Of a DNA stretch of 5,595 bases, positions 1-5,595 are shown in pieces. This stretch comes from Desulfobacteraceae bacterium. Its GTDB lineage: Bacteria > Desulfobacterota > Desulfobacteria > Desulfobacterales > Desulfobacteraceae. Positions within the stretch are counted from its first letter, which is position 1. Each line of letters begins with the position of its first letter. The position numbers and the translations under genes are program-made. The stretch lies in contig WFQS01000349.1 in assembly GCA_015486915.1 (NCBI GenBank), positions 1-5,595 of the forward strand, in the 5' to 3' direction. A model generated the notes under the pieces. The model did not search any database, had not been told where the DNA came from, and was given only the letters and a program-made list of their open reading frames with translations.

Positions 1-98
1 CTATTGGTATCCAGAATGATGGACAGTTTTGTTGATACCATGTCTATCAACTGTCTTCGTGCATTCTGTGCAAATTGTTTCAGCAAAGAAGTATTCAA
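1..98 (-). CDS. pglX: PglX/BrxX, BREX adenine-specific DNA methyltransferase, N-terminal fragment cut by window edge
   Basis: Only the first 32 codons are in the window; the gene continues past the left edge. The protein starts MNTSLLKQFAQNARRQLI and goes on through DMVSTKLSIILDTN. This matches the opening helix typical of BREX PglX proteins (a Lys-x-Phe-Ala-x-x-Ala-Arg-x-x-Leu-Ile pattern). In the family this region precedes a large N6-adenine methyltransferase domain that methylates host DNA in a non-palindromic motif; none of that domain is visible here. The start is a TTG at 98-96. Reading upstream in the same frame there is an in-frame TAA at 116-114 and no ATG or GTG in between, while an ACGGAG Shine-Dalgarno lies 10 bases before the TTG. 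The next in-frame ATG is codon 19 and would remove the conserved helix. Position directly after brxC on the same strand is the standard type 1 BREX order. Recognition rests on a short stretch plus context. Confidence 0.85.
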   Translation of the reverse strand, partial: MNTSLLKQFAQNARRQLIDMVSTKLSIILDTN

Positions 99-108
99 TT
101 TTATTATG

Positions 109-114
109 CTCCGT
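109..114 (-). promoter_or_regulatory. Ribosome binding site for pglX
   Basis: ACGGAG on the minus strand, 10 bases upstream of the TTG codon at 98-96. It decides the start, because no ATG or GTG is available between this site and the in-frame TAA at 116-114. Confidence 0.7.
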
Positions 115-138
115 TAGAATTTTCCGTATATATTTGAC

Positions 139-168
139 CTTATAATGTACGTTCTGGCAGTGTTCCAA
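139..168 (-). promoter_or_regulatory. Possible sigma70-type promoter for pglX
   Basis: On the minus strand, TTGGAA (168-163) and TATAAG (144-139) are separated by 18 bases and lie about 40 bases upstream of the pglX start. Both hexamers match the consensus only partly. The unusually long 179-base gap after brxC makes a separate pglX promoter plausible, but this is a pattern match only. Confidence 0.3.
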
Positions 169-277
169 ATTCGTCTATTTGAGAGTGTAAAAGCAGACTA
201 ATGCTATTGTAATGGCCAAAATGGGCGACGATGGAGTGCTGGCCGAATATTGATAATTTTCCGGGATTAAGTTCCTG
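140..277 (-). other. Open stretch in frame with brxC after its stop codon; no recognised gene
   Basis: After the brxC TAA (280-278) the same frame stays open for 45 codons and ends at a TAA at 142-140. The translation includes QHSIVAHFGHYNSI and IDEFGTLPERTL. I do not recognise a family. It has no start codon with a ribosome binding site, and the BrxC C-terminus (ending GKRIQV) looks normal at the TAA. It may be an untranslated spacer, the remnant of an inserted gene, or a chance open frame. A weak inverted repeat, GGCCA (214-218) with TGGCC (240-244), has a 21-base loop and no T tract, so I do not call a terminator. Confidence 0.3.
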
Positions 278-3200
278 TTATACCTGTATACGTTTTCCTT
301 CATTGATTTCTTTGACTATGGCTTTTTTAAGTACGGATAAATAATCTTCAACTTCAGATTCATTCTCAATCCAGGCTTTGGTATAATTTACTTCTATTTT
401 TTTGATACCAACAACTTCTCTAACTGGCTCGATGTTTTCTTTTTCTGTCTTAACCGGCCCTTCTTTTACTTTATCTTTTCCGGAATCACTGTTCTCAATA
501 TATGTTTTGTCTTCTGCCTCATCCGATTTGGAAGTATCCGATCTGGATGGTTGGGGTTCAGGAGGTTCCGGTTTTGGCCGGCCAAAATAGCTCAATTTGC
601 TGAGAATTTTATTATATTCATCATCTTCAAACCGTTGCAGCTCAGCACTGATTAAGGCGATCAAGGTCTGCTTTTGTATCTTTTCGAGTTGGGATTCAAA
701 AGGTTTTTTTAGCTCATTCTGGTTTTCAGCAGATAATTTTATAAAATCATCCATGCCGGTCATTTTATTGAGCAGAGCATTGATCTTATCAGATGCATCT
801 TGTTTTCCCTGTTTAAGCTTTTCATCAATTTTATCAGAAACAGTTTCAACCAGAAATTTGACCTGTTGCATCATATTATTTTTGTAACAATCATTATTCT
901 TGAGTATATCCAAAATCTGATCGGATTCATCGCCTTTAATATAAGAAAAATTATGCTCCTGTCTCTTTAAAAAATTAACTGCATCATCATAGATCGTCTT
1001 CAAGGGCCCGCTCATGAATCTTTGAATGGGATCAACAACATCTTCTTTCATATCCAGAAGGCTGTCTTCGATTTTATGAAGATCCGTCAAAAAAAAGGTG
1101 TATGGTTTTCCTTTCAGCTGATTTAGCGTTTCAATTATTTTGTCCAATTCAGCCAGAAATGGATATTTCTGCTTATCTGCTACAAGCTGTGATAAGGTAT
1201 CAATCTTTTCTTTGATGGCTGATGTTGTTTCTTTACCAAGGGTTTTGGCTTCTGTGGAAGATGTAGGGCTGTCAAAGAAGTCTCCGTAGAATTGTTTCAG
1301 GCTGCGGATCTGTCCTGCAGTAAAGTCACTTAACGGTTCAATGATTAGGTTTGCATGACTATGTGTATTTAATAATGCTTTTTCAAGTTGATCATCCTCA
1401 AGAATATTACTGTTAAAATTTAATTCCACCTTTCCTGCAGCACATAGTTTAGCAAGAATGCACAATATGGCAGCATAGTACCAGCCATAGGACTTCTTCT
1501 CGAACCGTTCAATAAGACTTTTGACCGTGATTCTTATACCATTGTTTTTATTGCCTTTAACAAATGACAGCATCTCCTGTTCCGCTTCACTGAGAAGGGA
1601 AATATCATCTCCAAATATATTTTTACCTTGTTTCAGACATTTTGAAACATAGGTTTCAGTATATGAAAAATCTTTGAGCATCTTAAGATTTGGATAGGTT
1701 CTGATAATAAGATCATAAAACCCTTTTATAATCCTTGCCTGGGGATCTGTTCCTCTGATGTCAATCAGTCCTGCATTGATATACATCCTGGATCTGCCAA
1801 GAATCGTTTCAATATGGTGTTTAAGATCATTGTATCGCTCCTGGTTCTGCAGGCTCCTGTCCGTTAAGATTCTCTTAATGGATTCCTGCTGGGTGATGGA
1901 GATGTTCTGGCGGATATACTTATTGGTTCTTTCATACATTAAAAGATCACGCATCATCCGTTCATCCGGGGGCATGATCACTAAGAGCTCATCTCTTCCG
2001 GCGGACTGCATGGCAAGGTTCTGTTCATTATCCGCACATTCGTTGAAGGGGCTTATGATATGGATTGACAGTTCATATTCCCGTCCAAAGAGTCGGTCAT
2101 CAAGTTTTCTTGAGAAAGGGTAGTCCTGATCATTTTTGCTATATCGTATTTTTTTAAATCTTATTATACTGTCGAATATTATCTTATAGAGTTGTTCGTC
2201 CACAGCAGAGGTTTCGATATCTGTATTTTTTATTTCTTCTTCAACATCTTTTTCTTCATCTGTGAGGAACTCAAATATCTCACCATTTCTTTGAATATAT
2301 GTCTGTTGTTCAAGAAGATTTAAAGCTTCTGTCAGATCTTTATTCAATAGTTCCATGTTCTTATCAAATTCATCCAGCATCAGAACGGTTAAATTCCTCT
2401 GAGTGGCTTTGAACTCTTTAATATATTTTACAAGGAACAGTGCCTTGAGCACCTGTACTGCAAATTTATTATTCAGGTGTTGTTCAGTAAGTTGAATCGA
2501 GCGTTGGATCTGGGCTTTTAAGGCACTCCTGATTCCTTCATACATGAGATCAAACGTGGCAAGCTGTCCAACTGCATGATCTGAGATATGAACTGCCACC
2601 TGCTGGAAAACTCCAAGCATTGAGCGTTCTCCAACAGATCTGTGTTTACCTTCAAAGGCATTGTGCATGGACAGATTCTGAATAGCTGTCTGAAATAATA
2701 TAAACTGATACGGGATGAAAGGATAAGTATGTATGAAATGGTCCTGATCCCGAAAATTTCGATACAACTGGGAACCATCTGCAAAATCAAAAAGTGTTTT
2801 AAAATTATTTACCTGTTTATCATAAACTTTTGACAGTTTATCAATTCCTCTGCCGTTTTTCTGAAGCAACCGTTTCTGGATGACTTCTGCCACATCAGCA
2901 CTGGTCAGTTTCATCCTGTTTCTAAATCTGGCCTGGATTTTTGAAAAGTCATTGCTCTGCTGCTTATTCATTTCACCGACAACAGTGTTCATATCCTCCT
3001 GCGCAGTAACAATGATCCATGCCCGTCCGCGGCTTTTTGTTGCAAGACTTTCAGCTATGGTCTGAAGGTTGGTCATAAGTTTGACATTCTCCGCTACATA
3101 CTGCCCCACCTCATCAACAAAAAAATTTAAACGAAAGTTTTCCCCCTGTTTTTCAATATAGCTGTTTACCTGTTCCGCAAAGTCTTCAATGGACAGGCGG

Positions 3201-3874
3201 TAATCACTTCTGTATTTATCAAGGATGCCTGACACCTCTTGACCCGTGGCGGATTTGTAAGCTTTATCAATATTGGATGCAACTCTCTTGGCCCGCATCC
3301 TTCCCCATTCCCAGTCGTGTGAGGAGATGGTTCTGAAAGCGTCTTTAAATTTCTCAAACAGTTTGTCCTGGTGCAGTTCTCTTTCAAACTGGGCAATATA
3401 AGGCTGCTTTCCATAGTAGCCACAAGATTCATCAAAGACCTTAACAAAAACTGCAACAAGGGCATCAATTTGCGTTTTACTGATCACGTCAGCTTTCTGA
3501 TCTATATTGAACAGAATACTTTTTGACGAAATAGTAACAGCTCTTTTGAGGTCACCACGAAGGATTTCATTATCTTTACATTTTGGAAGAATTATATCTA
3601 AAACTTTATCACCTTCAACTTCACTGTTTTCCATGAGTAAGGCCAGAATCTTTAGCAGATGGGACTTACCGGATCCAAAGAAACCGGATATCCATACTCC
3701 ATTGGCACCATCATAGTTATTGTAAGCATCAAGGAAAGATTCCAATCTTTTTTCAATTTCATTGGTCAAAACATATTCTTCAACCTCAAGACGAAGACTT
3801 GCATCATCATCAGCTTTAATAACCCCTTCTATGGAGCGGTCAACCGGTTTTTCAAAAATAGTTTTTAAACTCAT
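278..3874 (-). CDS. brxC: BrxC, BREX large P-loop ATPase
   Basis: BrxC is the large ATPase of BREX phage defence, required in characterised type 1 systems for resistance and thought to act with BrxB, PglX and PglZ; its exact step is unsettled. The protein has 1198 residues, close to the roughly 1200 usual for the family, with no signal peptide or membrane segment, so it is cytosolic. A Walker A motif GFFGSGKS sits at residues 64-71 and a Walker B LNFFVDEVGQ at about 249-258. An IIVTAQED strand at about 287-294 looks like an AAA+ sensor 1 region, and an Arg-rich stretch (QARFRNRMKL, about 314-323) could supply arginine-finger residues. The long middle is mostly helical with coiled-coil character. 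Residues about 1098-1155 form a charged Pro/Ser/Glu/Lys-rich linker that looks disordered, followed by a compact last domain of about 43 residues ending GKRIQV. The ATG start has GAGGA six bases upstream and lies 14 bases after the brxB stop. No frameshift or missing motif is seen. Confidence 0.95.
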   Translation of the reverse strand: MSLKTIFEKPVDRSIEGVIKADDDASLRLEVEEYVLTNEIEKRLESFLDAYNNYDGANGVWISGFFGSGKSHLLKILALLMENSEVEGDKVLDIILPKCKDNEILRGDLKRAVTISSKSILFNIDQKADVISKTQIDALVAVFVKVFDESCGYYGKQPYIAQFERELHQDKLFEKFKDAFRTISSHDWEWGRMRAKRVASNIDKAYKSATGQEVSGILDKYRSDYRLSIEDFAEQVNSYIEKQGENFRLNFFVDEVGQYVAENVKLMTNLQTIAESLATKSRGRAWIIVTAQEDMNTVVGEMNKQQSNDFSKIQARFRNRMKLTSADVAEVIQKRLLQKNGRGIDKLSKVYDKQVNNFKTLFDFADGSQLYRNFRDQDHFIHTYPFIPYQFILFQTAIQNLSMHNAFEGKHRSVGERSMLGVFQQVAVHISDHAVGQLATFDLMYEGIRSALKAQIQRSIQLTEQHLNNKFAVQVLKALFLVKYIKEFKATQRNLTVLMLDEFDKNMELLNKDLTEALNLLEQQTYIQRNGEIFEFLTDEEKDVEEEIKNTDIETSAVDEQLYKIIFDSIIRFKKIRYSKNDQDYPFSRKLDDRLFGREYELSIHIISPFNECADNEQNLAMQSAGRDELLVIMPPDERMMRDLLMYERTNKYIRQNISITQQESIKRILTDRSLQNQERYNDLKHHIETILGRSRMYINAGLIDIRGTDPQARIIKGFYDLIIRTYPNLKMLKDFSYTETYVSKCLKQGKNIFGDDISLLSEAEQEMLSFVKGNKNNGIRITVKSLIERFEKKSYGWYYAAILCILAKLCAAGKVELNFNSNILEDDQLEKALLNTHSHANLIIEPLSDFTAGQIRSLKQFYGDFFDSPTSSTEAKTLGKETTSAIKEKIDTLSQLVADKQKYPFLAELDKIIETLNQLKGKPYTFFLTDLHKIEDSLLDMKEDVVDPIQRFMSGPLKTIYDDAVNFLKRQEHNFSYIKGDESDQILDILKNNDCYKNNMMQQVKFLVETVSDKIDEKLKQGKQDASDKINALLNKMTGMDDFIKLSAENQNELKKPFESQLEKIQKQTLIALISAELQRFEDDEYNKILSKLSYFGRPKPEPPEPQPSRSDTSKSDEAEDKTYIENSDSGKDKVKEGPVKTEKENIEPVREVVGIKKIEVNYTKAWIENESEVEDYLSVLKKAIVKEINEGKRIQV

Positions 3875-3880
3875 TTTGTA

Positions 3881-3885
3881 TCCTC
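3881..3885 (-). promoter_or_regulatory. Ribosome binding site for brxC
   Basis: GAGGA on the minus strand, six bases before the brxC ATG, lies within the 14-base brxB-brxC gap. It supports translation of brxC from the brxB transcript. Confidence 0.75.
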
Positions 3886-3888
3886 AAA

Positions 3889-4500
3889 TTATATCTCACA
3901 GTGATAGATGTTGAATGCCCTGTAATATTTGTCGTTATGTAATCTGCCAAAAAGATTCAATGAAGCTCCGGATTCCAATGAATGAGTATATTCACCTGGG
4001 AAAAACATCACCATGGGATGATCTTTGGCAATGCTCTGCAAATTATTCAAAACATTATGGGACCTGATATATGGATATACTTCGCCTACACCTGACATGA
4101 AAATAACATTATGGGGGGTTGTTTTTATCTTTTCTGCTATTGCAGGTATCAGAACAGTTTCAATATCGAGAATTGACTGCAACTCTTCTTTTAACTCTTC
4201 CTTTGTCATTCTGGACTCTTCTTCGAGATACCATTCCCAGTCACCATTTTCTTTTAAGATATCAACGGATATGTCATACAAATTGATCGCCAGCACCTGG
4301 ATACCCGTTTGTGATAATTTATTTGTTAACTGTTTCTGCATTCGTTCCATTTCGATGGCCTCGGAAGGTCGATATGGACAAATATAAAAAGGAACTTCGT
4401 TTCCAAGTCCCTGCTTTTTTAAGAATCTGTCACTGCTGATCAGAGTCTGAAGATGTTTGAATCTTTCTGGTATCGGCTGTGTTTCTGTATCAACGGTCAT
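3889..4500 (-). CDS. brxB: BrxB, BREX protein of the DUF1788 family
   Basis: This is a 203-residue cytosolic protein, the usual size for BrxB (DUF1788). Deletion of brxB abolishes defence in studied type 1 systems; no catalytic activity is established. The family signature is clear. It has PFYICPYRPSEAIEMERM at about 37-54, a hydrophobic strand followed by Asp (VLAINLYDISVDIL) at about 69-82, and MSGVGEVYPYIRSHNVLNNL at 135-154. Near the end come MVMFFPGEY at 163-171 and SLNLFGRLHNDKYYRAFNI at 180-198. The GVGEVYP...RSH...NNL and FFPGEY motifs give it the look of a degenerate P-loop-like or nucleotide-binding fold, but I see no Walker A, so this is only inference. The ATG overlaps the brxA stop as ATGA, and a strong AAGGAG lies 8 bases upstream inside brxA. 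This indicates translational coupling. No defects are seen. Confidence 0.93.
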   Translation of the reverse strand: MTVDTETQPIPERFKHLQTLISSDRFLKKQGLGNEVPFYICPYRPSEAIEMERMQKQLTNKLSQTGIQVLAINLYDISVDILKENGDWEWYLEEESRMTKEELKEELQSILDIETVLIPAIAEKIKTTPHNVIFMSGVGEVYPYIRSHNVLNNLQSIAKDHPMVMFFPGEYTHSLESGASLNLFGRLHNDKYYRAFNIYHCEI

Positions 4501-5132
4501 TTTACCCTCTCCTTAAAATCTGCATCTGAGACCGGCAGGACAATATATAATCCGGATTTGTCCGAAAACAAAGCCCTTGCAACTCTTTTGGTCAATATCG
4601 AAGGCAGTATGATGTTCATCTCTGATGTAATCTCCGCCTCCCTGAGTATCCTGAAAAGAACCTGCTTCAGCTTTCGCTTGGTTGAATCCTTTAATTTTCC
4701 CAAGTCTTCATGCCATTCGGCTTTGGTATCAAAAAAGATGGTATAATCCTCTTCAGTGAGAGGGTAGTCCATGAGTAAAAATTTTTCGCGAATGACTTCA
4801 ACAGCAAAATCACGGATAAAACAATATCGCTTACAGACAGCAATCCATAGTATTTGAAGTTGTTCCTGCCTTGAACCATCGTAAATTATTCTCAGTTGTT
4901 CTGAAGAAAGAAGTTTCAGCCGGGATAGCACTTCACGGCATATCCTTTCAAGGGAATTGCTGGTTCTGGCCTGGAAAAGGTTGATTTTTAATATTTTTTC
5001 CCTGACTTTTGACCAGTCTTTACTTGCTATATATAAATCTGCTGCCAGGACAGATTCTTGATAAAATAGTCCTCCAACCGTGAAAGACATTCTATATTTT
5101 AGTAATGAACCGTGTTTATTTTGTAGCGCCAT
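4497..5132 (-). CDS. brxA: BrxA, BREX DNA-binding protein of the DUF1819 family
   Basis: BrxA is the small first protein of type 1 BREX operons. The family has been shown to be an all-helical DNA-binding protein, though its role in defence is not settled. This copy has 211 residues, slightly over the usual 200 or so, is rich in Lys and Arg, and lacks a signal peptide or membrane segments. The DUF1819 opening MSFTVGGLFYQESVLAADLY is at 15-34. It is followed by KDWSKVREKI at 38-47 and the conserved helix NLFQARTSNSLERICREVL at 51-69. The C-terminal part includes a basic helix (STKRKLKQVLFRILREAEI, about 150-168) and ILTKRVARALF (179-189). The ATG is the only standard start before the conserved region. 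It has no good Shine-Dalgarno: the nearest candidate, GAGGA, is about 18 bases upstream. The stop overlaps the brxB start by four bases. Codons read cleanly throughout. Confidence 0.92.
   Translation of the reverse strand: MALQNKHGSLLKYRMSFTVGGLFYQESVLAADLYIASKDWSKVREKILKINLFQARTSNSLERICREVLSRLKLLSSEQLRIIYDGSRQEQLQILWIAVCKRYCFIRDFAVEVIREKFLLMDYPLTEEDYTIFFDTKAEWHEDLGKLKDSTKRKLKQVLFRILREAEITSEMNIILPSILTKRVARALFSDKSGLYIVLPVSDADFKERVK
4509..4514 (-). promoter_or_regulatory. Ribosome binding site for brxB, inside the end of brxA
   Basis: A perfect AAGGAG on the minus strand, 8 bases before the brxB ATG. It lies within the last codons of brxA, so brxB translation is likely coupled to brxA. Confidence 0.75.
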
Positions 5133-5181
5133 ATCAGGATTCTGGCAATTTCCTCTTAATTCTGTAATAAAAAATTAATTC

Positions 5182-5223
5182 CTGTATAACCGCCATGAGG
5201 CGGATCCGGATTCTCCCGGACAG
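5182..5223. repeat. Palindromic element, copy 1, in the brxA leader
   Basis: The core is a hairpin CCGCC-ATGA-GGCGG (5190-5203), directly preceded by TATAA. A second hairpin CCGG/CCGG (5206-5209 with 5216-5219) follows. An outer CTGT (5182-5185) can pair with ACAG (5220-5223), giving a small three-way junction. On the minus strand, in the sense of the brx operon, it is followed by an AT-rich stretch with six T (5174-5169) about 45 bases before the brxA start. Its TATAAC-stem-ATGA-stem core recurs exactly 100 bases away in copy 2. Confidence 0.6.
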
Positions 5224-5247
5224 CCTCTCAACAGATATGCAACTCTT

Positions 5248-5275
5248 ATTTTAAAAAAATCGAAACGCAGCTCAA
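5248..5275 (-). promoter_or_regulatory. Possible promoter of the brxABC operon
   Basis: Minus strand TTGAGC (5275-5270) and TAAAAT (5253-5248) are 16 bases apart and would start transcription roughly 110 bases before brxA. The -35 lies in the right arm of the copy 2 outer stem as read on the minus strand, so folding or protein binding there would interfere with it. The match is modest and other start points are possible. Confidence 0.3.
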
Positions 5276-5317
5276 ATAATCTGGTATAACGGCCATGAGG
5301 CCGGGTTGAACTGCGTT
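5264..5317. repeat. Palindromic element, copy 2, with long outer stem
   Basis: The core hairpin CGGCC-ATGA-GGCCG (5290-5303) is preceded by TATAA, as in copy 1. It is enclosed by an imperfect outer stem: AACGCAGCTCAA (5264-5275) pairs with TTGAACTGCGTT (5306-5317) at 11 of 12 positions, the exception being C5271 against A5310. Read on the minus strand, the outer stem is followed after four bases by seven T (5259-5253). It could therefore act as an intrinsic terminator or attenuator ahead of brxA, although the TCGA spacer between stem and T run is not ideal. Operator, REP-like repeat or structured RNA are the alternatives. Confidence 0.6.
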
Positions 5318-5355
5318 ACAGCGCCTCAAAAAATCAGAGATTTTGACGAACATAA

Positions 5356-5391
5356 AAAGAGCATCTGTGCTTTGTTATAAATAAGCTCTTT
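5356..5391. terminator. Inverted repeat, possible bidirectional terminator
   Basis: AAAGAGC (5356-5362) and GCTCTTT (5385-5391) are perfect 7-base complements around a 22-base loop. On the minus strand the stem ends in a run of five T; on the plus strand it is followed by CTTATAAAA. It would insulate the brx operon from transcription entering from the right. The stem is short, AT-leaning and has a large loop, so termination would be weak at best. Confidence 0.3.
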
Positions 5392-5425
5392 CTTATAAAA
5401 AAAAAGTATATATGCTATGGATTAA

Positions 5426-5595
5426 CAGACAGGGTCATTATACACCACTGAAATCCATATTCAAGCCATTATTGATTTGCCAGTTACCGTTGGGCAGCCA
5501 GCAACGAAAAAATCCAATGAATTAATGGCACATGCCTATAGTCACCTCTACGCAATTCCAGTTACAGGACTTCGTTTTTTCACTGTGTACGGTCC
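5426..5595 (+). pseudogene. Remnant of a NAD-dependent nucleotide-sugar epimerase (UDP-glucuronate 4-epimerase-like), cut by window edge
   Basis: The frame from 5426 reads 56 codons to the edge. Its second half, [17 protein letters not shown] and then [10 protein letters not shown], is the highly conserved epimerase segment that in the family follows the catalytic Tyr-x-x-x-Lys; the K of TKKSNEL belongs to that motif. The first part, [17 protein letters not shown], resembles the family's earlier QAGVRYS..NP.AYID segment, which in intact proteins lies about 45 or more residues before ATKKSNEL. Here they are nearly joined, and the expected SLYAATKKS is replaced by a sequence lacking the catalytic Tyr (VGQPATKKS). 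A stop at 5423-5425 interrupts the frame upstream, and no N-terminal Rossmann motif is seen. I infer an internally deleted, decayed copy. The 3' half may be intact beyond the edge. Family comparison is from memory. Confidence 0.7.

Noticed and set aside
214..244. GGCCA/TGGCC inverted repeat as a brxC terminator
   Set aside because: Only five pairs with a 21-base loop and no following T run; pglX on the same strand probably belongs to the same unit.
402..887. Two plus-strand open frames of 62 and 96 codons opposite the brxC 3' part
   Set aside because: They lie antisense inside a clear BrxC coding region, have Ser/Phe/Cys-rich compositions typical of shadow frames, and match no family.
1758..2123. 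A 121-codon plus-strand frame within brxC
   Set aside because: It is the complementary frame of conserved BrxC sequence, with Ser/Arg/Leu-rich shadow composition.
4025..4746. Plus-strand open frames opposite brxB and brxA
   Set aside because: They are antisense shadows of well-conserved genes with no ribosome binding site or recognisable domain.
5331..5346. Small hairpin AAAATC-AGA-GATTTT
   Set aside because: Six mostly A-T pairs in AT-rich intergenic DNA are expected by chance; no link to a transcript end.
5182..5391. Integron attC site suggested by GTATAAC boxes and the GCGTT near 5314
   Set aside because: No matching pair of R boxes (an RYYYAAC with a downstream GTTRRRY) brackets either palindrome, and no integrase or cassette pattern is present.

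Overview
The window carries the front part of a type 1 BREX (bacteriophage exclusion) locus on the minus strand. In transcription order it reads brxA, brxB, brxC, and then the first 98 bases of pglX (brxX), which runs off the left edge. The host is a bacterium with moderately AT-rich DNA and classical GGAG/GAGG ribosome binding sites. The sequence alone does not fix the taxon; an anaerobic proteobacterium is only a guess.

Layout from left to right: 1-98 is the N-terminal coding end of pglX, with a TTG start. 99-277 is a brxC-pglX spacer holding a good Shine-Dalgarno sequence, a possible promoter and an unexplained in-frame open stretch after the brxC stop. 278-3874 is brxC, 3889-4500 is brxB and 4497-5132 is brxA. 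brxA and brxB overlap by four bases (ATGA), and brxB and brxC are 14 bases apart, so these three are almost certainly one transcript. 5133-5425 has no gene. It contains two GC-rich palindromic elements exactly 100 bases apart, which share a TATAAC flank and an ATGA loop and differ by a compensatory base-pair flip, and then an inverted repeat that may be a terminator. 5426-5595 is a plus-strand remnant of a nucleotide-sugar (UDP-glucuronate type) epimerase, apparently with an internal deletion. It marks the likely border between the defence locus and older chromosomal or surface-polysaccharide DNA.

How the parts work together, from knowledge of BREX: PglX is the adenine methyltransferase that marks host DNA. 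BrxA is a small DNA-binding protein, BrxB is a small essential component, and BrxC is a large AAA+-like ATPase. The remaining type 1 genes, pglZ and brxL, are expected beyond the left edge but are not seen. All three complete genes look intact, with conserved motifs present. The least ordinary part of the window is the brxA leader with its paired structured elements, which could be a regulatory RNA, an operator for a BREX repressor, or a dispersed palindromic repeat family.
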